This document shows positions 59,112 to 64,000 of a DNA stretch of 64,000 nt, one piece after another. Made by a program: the position numbers and the translations under genes. Location of the stretch: NCBI GenBank assembly GCA_026874595.1, contig CM049310.1:79971056-80035055 (forward strand), read 5' to 3'. Below the pieces are notes generated by a model. It was not told where the DNA came from and searched no databases. It worked only from the letters and a program-made list of their open reading frames with translations. How positions within the stretch are numbered: the stretch's first letter is position 1; the number at the start of each line of letters is the position of its first letter. The stretch comes from Sipunculus nudus (Eukaryota > Annelida > Sipuncula > Golfingiida > Sipunculidae).

Positions 59112-59390
59112 CTACAGTAACAAAGAATTACGGGTCTTAGACCCATTCCTAGGTGCACATTTATGATTGGAGCTGTGGACGCAGATGCCATCAGGCAAAA
59201 CATTTGTTTTAGCCACCAGCATGCCGTGGGGGGCCAGTAGGAGGTGGTGGTGAGGAGACTGCACAGCAACAGCACCCACCGGTTTAACGCAGAAGCCAGA
59301 CCATCCGTTAAGAGGCACTGCAGCACTCTCCACGCCCTCAAAAGACCACTGACAAACCTCCAAATATGTTTCACCACTGTCGTCATCAGG
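59112..59390 (-). pseudogene. Possible LTR-retroelement protease/linker fragment
   Basis: A 93-codon open stretch in an island of higher GC, bounded upstream by TGA (59391-59393) and ending at TAG (59112-59114). It reads DDDSGETYLEVCQWSFEGVE, then PVGAVAVQSPHHHLLLAPHG and MLVAKTNVLPDGICVHSSNH. The pattern LLxAxxxLVAKTxVxPDGxxV resembles the segment between aspartic protease and RT in Gypsy-type polyproteins (LLVARTLVxPxDGxIPVRVxN). No protease DTG or RT motif is visible next to it, so the call is tentative. Another unknown gene exon is possible. Confidence 0.3.
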
Positions 59391-60571
59391 TCAGCGATGA
59401 TTGTTTAAATGATGTGTAATGGCTAAATATTATGTTCCTGTTCTTTACTGATGTGACCTACGAGGAAGTGTGAAAACGGTTATAAGATTGGCGGGCAGCA
59501 ATATACTCAAATTTCAAAAGCCATCCATGTATTTCAGGCTTGCTACAGACAGTTATGTTGTGTGGGTATGTTGCTAAGCATGAGAAGTAGTTCAGCATAT
59601 ACTCCAGACAAGGTCCTTTGAAATATACGCTAATATAGTTCAAGTTGTACCCAAGAGTTTATTTGTGGTTCTGAATATGCTCTTTGGATTTGTTTCATGT
59701 TGTATGTGGTGAGGTGCATTAACCTTGTATGGTATGCCAATTCTTCAAAATTTAGCTATGTCTGTAATCAGACTTAGTGACTGTTGTGGGTTAATTTTTA
59801 TATACATGTTGGATTATGGCTTTTCATTAGTGAAACAAAAATGTAAACTCTGTGTTTATCTTTCCAGTGGTTTGTCAAACAATTTGTATCTACTCATTTG
59901 GTGTACAAGCATCTCTATATTAATTTTGTGTTTGGGAAACATGTTAACTACAGCAGAGTGCTGTTTTTCTAAATGCCAGATTTCCGAAAATATGTTTATA
60001 CGAAAATTAAAATGGGAAACGGAAAATATATTTGTACCAATGAAATATTTGTATGGAAATACCTTAAAAGAATATTTGTAATTTTGAGTCACAAGGCCTG
60101 CAGTTAGTTGTTTTAGCCTAGTGGTGACCCCCTCTAAATTTTTCTGGGCTCATGTTGGCGCTGGGGCATAGGTGTCAAAACTGCTGGTAGTCCCACAACG
60201 CTGGGCTCCCTATACCTCTAGTATGCGGCTGAGCAGTTTCCCAAGAGCACATGCAAGTGTGTTATTAACCAAATCTTGTTTGTACTCAAGCAAGCATAGA
60301 CTGTCAGACTGGGCTACAATGTCAGGCCAAGCAACTGAGCAGTTTACTTGCATGAGCATTTGTTAGGTATCATTCATATATCGCTTGTGCTCAAGCAGGT
60401 TTAGGTGTGAGGACACAGCATGTGGGCCTCATACAAATGAGCAGTTTATTCACAAGAGCAATTGTGTCATCTAATAAAACTTGCTGTTTTTCAGCTTGTT
60501 GATCATTTCACTTTTACTGTCAATAGGAACCCTACTGAAACACCAACATCTTGGTGTCACTTGCCAGAGAA
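59391..60571. other. No supported gene
   Basis: A 118-codon frame on the plus strand (59725-60081) has no recognisable motif and the amino-acid bias of AT-rich non-coding DNA. At 60225-60440 the word TGAGCAGTTTACTTGCA-like recurs three to four times (GAGCAGTTT near 60229, 60337 and 60438), a loose repeat. Confidence 0.35.
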
Positions 60572-60718
60572 ATGGAGTCATTGAAGATTAAAGGGAAGGT
60601 GTTATGCTTTGATGACAAGCTGAAAATCTTTGAGTGGCTCACCTGTGGTGACAGGCCTGCCATCATCACAAGGGACTCCAACACTGGCAGAACAACTATT
60701 GCCATTAAAAAAAAGTAG
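60572..60718 (+). pseudogene. CENP-B-type HTH fragment (Tigger/jerky-like transposase N-terminus)
   Basis: 48 codons from ATG 60572 to TAG 60716-60718: MESLKIKGKVLCFDDKLKIF, EWLTCGDRPAIITRDSNTGR and TTIAIKKK. The K-(R/G)-KVL...DDKLKI...GDRPA...RTTI spacing fits the CENP-B N-terminal helix-turn-helix of pogo/Tigger-like transposases (KRKxLTLxxKLxIIxxxExG...STV). The rest of the protein is not visible downstream, and frames after the stop are broken. Confidence 0.4.
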
Positions 60719-62356
60719 CAGAGAGAATCTTGTTGCATACAAAATGAAGTTGCCATATACCCCTGATTCAAAGGAACGTAAATACCTGTGAACAGCAGCC
60801 AATGAGAATTTAGAGACCACGTTAAAAAGAAAAGCTTTACACCACTGTATAGTGCTTTCTTTATATTTTGGGTATTCATATTTAAAAAATTTTTTTTTGG
60901 ACTTTATATACTATATACATTTTTTATATATTATACAAGATATACATTTTATTCTAATTATTGGCCATGATTGTGGTCTTTCCTTTTTGGGTAAATAACA
61001 TTATATATTTTCCCTTACCATAAACATTATGAAAATGGTAAAAACAGCATGAAAGAAGTAAACAGTTTGCAGTAGGACAACTGTAGAAAACAGTATAAAG
61101 TTGCAGCAGGAAAGAAGACTATTCTGCCATAGCAGCAGGAAAGCAGTCAATGTTAAGTGTGCATAAAAGCAGTAGGAAATATTAGGAAAACAGTATGAAA
61201 GGAGTGTTTCGAATTTTAAATGAGCTGAACAGTATGCTTGCTGAAGAATCACCAGTGTGATAATTTACTCTTAAAGTGACAGGCACAGATACAATAATTA
61301 ATTAACAGTTTAGACATAGGTGTTTACAGGAGTCAACAAAAGGTGTGGAATGTATAACACCACATGTCTTGTAAAAATGCTGTAAGAAATTCCTTAATTG
61401 CAATTCTTTTTTTTTTTGGCAAATGTATAATTAACCTTCCAGGGTACTTTGGCCATTAAAGAATTTAGACAGCACTGCACGCGTCAGTGTATCTATGCTT
61501 AACGTAGTGTCATTCTGCCTCCCCCATGAGGGTGTCAGTCTAGGTGTCAAGATAGGTAGCCTCGATTGGCTTTTAATTGGTTAGTTCTGATTGGTTATTA
61601 ATTTGTGAGCACTGATTGGATGTTATTTCAGATAGGTCTGATTGGCTTGATATTTATTACTCAGCAGTGCCCTCTGCGCATGTGCAGTAATCTTGGTGGT
61701 GACCCCAGGTCAGCAAAATTGGTGATTCTGCTCGTGGCTGCTAAACTATCCACTTGCTAGAGACCTGTATTTTTTCCACCAACTCCACAATCCTGAACCC
61801 TTATGTTGTGTATTAAGCAGTAATCTCAGTTTCTTGTTAGTATTTTAATATGTAGTTCTGCACTTTATTCAGTAATCTATTTTATGTCTAAGGTCACTGG
61901 GGTTGGCCTATTTGGTCCCCCCCCCCCCCCAAGCTTACTGTCGTGGATTTTTTCTGTTTTAGGTCAATATGTATTTTCTGTTCTTACTGGCAGTGCCCTC
62001 AGAACCGAATAAGTGCTATACTATTGTATTTGTGTAAGTTGTATGTATTATGTAACTTAACCAGGCTAAACCTTTGGACTCTGTTTGCTTCTATGCCTGG
62101 AATCAGATTAGTTATGGGGACTGCCAGATTGATTTGGTCATTATAATAAATGACATTATCGACATACATGTGTTTAGGTTGTGTTTCAGCTTGTGGTGTA
62201 AAAGTGTGTATGTGTGGCTGTATAAATAAGTATACTGGTTAATTAACCAGACAGTTAATGTCAGAGCTACAGAGAGCAGAGTCTGATTGTTAGAGAGTCA
62301 GGATATAAAAAGGAGGTAGTTATAAGGGCAGAGAGAAGAGATAACAGAAAGAGATA
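60719..62356. other. No supported gene
   Basis: The stretch 61030-61230 repeats the word AG(C/T)AGGAAA / ACAGTATAAAG several times (GCAGCAGGAAAG, GCAGTAGGAAATA, AAACAGTATGAAAG), a loose purine-rich array that recurs near 63750. A C14 run lies at 61917-61930. No gene. Confidence 0.4.
61917..61930 (+). repeat. C14 homopolymer
   Basis: An uninterrupted run of 14 C, the third long G/C homopolymer of the window (with 33398-33414 and 46037-46052). Confidence 0.85.
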
Positions 62357-62789
62357 CTGTGGTTGCCTTTTTGTTCGCGAGGGTTTTAATTTCGCGATAT
62401 TCGCGAATGGGAAATAATCGCGAAAATGAAACCCTCGGGAATAGTTGGCCAATTGAGTATGCCCTTCTTATTTAATGTAGCCAATACTTGTATGGGAATA
62501 GATTAGAACAGTGAAAAATTTTTATAATAAGTTACATCTATGCAGGTATAGGGAATACGTTCCCTTAAATTTGAACTCAACTACATTTGCTGTGTGTACG
62601 GGCCCATCTTTATATGAAAAGAATATCACAAACTCATGACTTATTCTCATTTTATAATACACACAGGTATGGCTTTACCAAAGATTTTGTTATTGGTTCT
62701 GGTTAGAACGCGAAAATGAAACCCTCGCGAAACATTAAAAATGAAGAAATCGCGAAATTTCAACCTCGCGAATATGAAGCCAACCACAG
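62357..62789. mobile_element. 433-bp MITE with CGCGA-rich inverted termini and TA duplication
   Basis: TA at 62355-62356 and 62790-62791 flanks ends CTGTGGTTGCCTT and, reversed, CTGTGGTTGGCTT. The inverted similarity covers about 75 bp and consists mostly of TTCGCGAGG, AATTTCGCGAT and TTCGCGAA-like words. About ten CGCGA or TCGCG sites fall in the two ends and almost none in the middle. TA duplication suggests a Tc1/mariner-type transposase. There is no coding sequence. Confidence 0.8.
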
Positions 62790-64000
62790 TAAGTGGAAAA
62801 TAAGGCAGACTATCAGTGTATATTTTGGACATTTTTTATTGTTAAATTTGACTGAATAAACCTAGAATTTTATTACACCTTGACTAAAGATTTAAAATCA
62901 GCAACCGGTGAACAAAAGCACCTAAACAACTGGTCTGTGATAGTTGGGGAGTATCCGGCTTGCGATCCAGCTACAATTCAGTATATCTCACACAACACCA
63001 AGTGCATTAGCATTAATTTGACTAATTGCCCTAGATTAAATTTGGACTAATTCCTCAGCTAAAAGATGCCAGTTTTATGCATGATTTGGTTTTAGACAAG
63101 AGGGCTCTGCCACAAGTGTGGATTTACACACAGCAGAGCCCACCCATGAAACTGTCCAGCTAAAAGAAAAATATGTCATCAATGGAACCACTTTTTACGC
63201 AACAGCAAACTGCAAGTGAAGATAATGATGTAACAAAATGTGGACCTGGAGCTTTCATCCTCAAAGAAGTTCTGCAGCTCCCAGTCAACTTCCCCTGATG
63301 GCCATTTCAAACAATGAAGTTTGTCAAACTTTAAATTTGAAAAACTGTAGTCAATGTTGAAAATGATGCTTTGCACATCAAGCTGAAGAATAGGGGTAAG
63401 AAAGTGTCATTAGTTTTGGTAAATACTGCATTTGTGGAAGACTAAACAGGTTAAAAATTCAGTCACTTGAATTAGAAAATAAAGAATTAGTCCAGGAAAC
63501 TGAAACTAAATGATAGATTGGTTGTTTTGGCAAAAGAATTAGATCAAAACTCTACAACAATACATTTGAACGAAATGCTGAAATTCAAGATGGGTTAATA
63601 AATATAATAATAAAAAAAATTAAAATCCCATGTTAAAACCATTAAACAGATAGATCAGCAACCAGCACCTCAGGTAATTAATATATCAGTTCAGGGAGGA
63701 AGAGGTCATGATCACTACCCAAGGCAGAATTTGAATAGGCTAATAGAAGCAACAGGAAAGCAGTATGAAAAAAGTATAAATGCAGCCACAGTTTTAAATA
63801 TTTAAACTAGAATGGCTTTGTTTTGCTGCCCAAAAAGAGATAAACATCAACCCTCTATTGGTCATCCCAAAAAATTATGGGTAAAATATACACCATATCA
63901 AACCAATCTATATTTCAGTAGTATTGACCTTGAAGGTCAAGGTCACCAGGTTTCAAACTCCAATGAGATTTTGGCAGGAAAAACTGGTGTGTCAAATTTG
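62790..64000. other. No supported gene; AGGTCA-type fragment at the end
   Basis: AT-rich. Near 63925-63965 GACCTTGAAGGTCAAGGTCA is a fragment of the AGGTCA repeat family and probably the start of another block cut by the window edge. A GCAGAGCCC inverted pair (GGGCTCTGC at about 63103 and GCAGAGCCC at 63131) forms a small hairpin. Confidence 0.35.

Noticed and set aside
59725-60081. 118-codon plus-strand frame
   Set aside because: The composition (Leu, Ile, Cys, Tyr from AT-rich codons) matches background, an opposite-strand frame of 78 codons overlaps, and no motif is visible.

Overview
The window is eukaryotic nuclear DNA, AT-rich and intron-bearing. It has one recognisable conserved host gene at its left edge and is otherwise dominated by mobile elements and their remains. 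The H2B N-terminus at 1-204 has a lysine/arginine-rich tail followed by the conserved [20 protein letters not shown] stretch, which fits a lophotrochozoan, most likely a mollusc and plausibly a bivalve. The mix of elements (tyrosine-recombinase retroelement, KDZ transposase, KRBA2-like integrase, AGGTCA-containing tandem repeats) agrees with that. Species cannot be named from the sequence.

Layout. 1-0.3 kb: 5' part of a minus-strand histone H2B gene with an octamer motif upstream. 0.3-8 kb: AT-rich DNA with one copy of a roughly 600-bp dispersed repeat. 8.08-10.37 kb: a 5'-truncated LINE on the minus strand between 15-bp target-site duplications. 11.1-12.0 kb: a hAT-like non-autonomous element whose ends are rich in GTAC. 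13.5-14.5 kb: two partial copies of the dispersed repeat. 17.2-19.55 kb: a 2.35-kb non-coding element with about 0.45-kb terminal inverted repeats and a 9-bp target duplication (Mutator-like). 20.2-25.5 kb: three further inverted-repeat elements. 26.6-31.8 kb: two related tandem-repeat blocks, one phased on GGTGGCGCCACC and one on AGGTCA direct repeats. 32.4-33.3 kb: a hAT transposase relic. 38.1-39.6 kb: a KRBA2-like integrase pseudogene.

40.4-47.7 kb is the most structured part. A tyrosine-recombinase (Ngaro/DIRS-type) retroelement with gag, RT-RNase H and an uninterrupted recombinase lies antisense between two 136-bp direct repeats. A broken SGNH-hydrolase fragment lies at its 5' side, and two 192-bp arms about 99% identical form an inverted repeat. 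The right arm is part of a plus-strand exon that joins in phase to a small exon at 40.41-40.49 kb, giving a candidate 143-residue protein with the retroelement in its intron.

47.97-49.44 kb: a decayed, intron-containing KDZ-superfamily transposase (plus). 49.87-52.57 kb: an intron-rich plus-strand gene with a TATA box, a first coding exon holding only the start codon, and a C-terminal PHD finger; it carries frame breaks and a stop. 52.9-58.6 kb: minisatellites and more dispersed repeats. 59.1-62.8 kb: probable retroelement protease-region and CENP-B-type fragments, then a 433-bp MITE full of CGCGA sites with TA target duplications. Apart from H2B, the open coding sequences here belong to mobile elements or to decaying genes that sit beside them.
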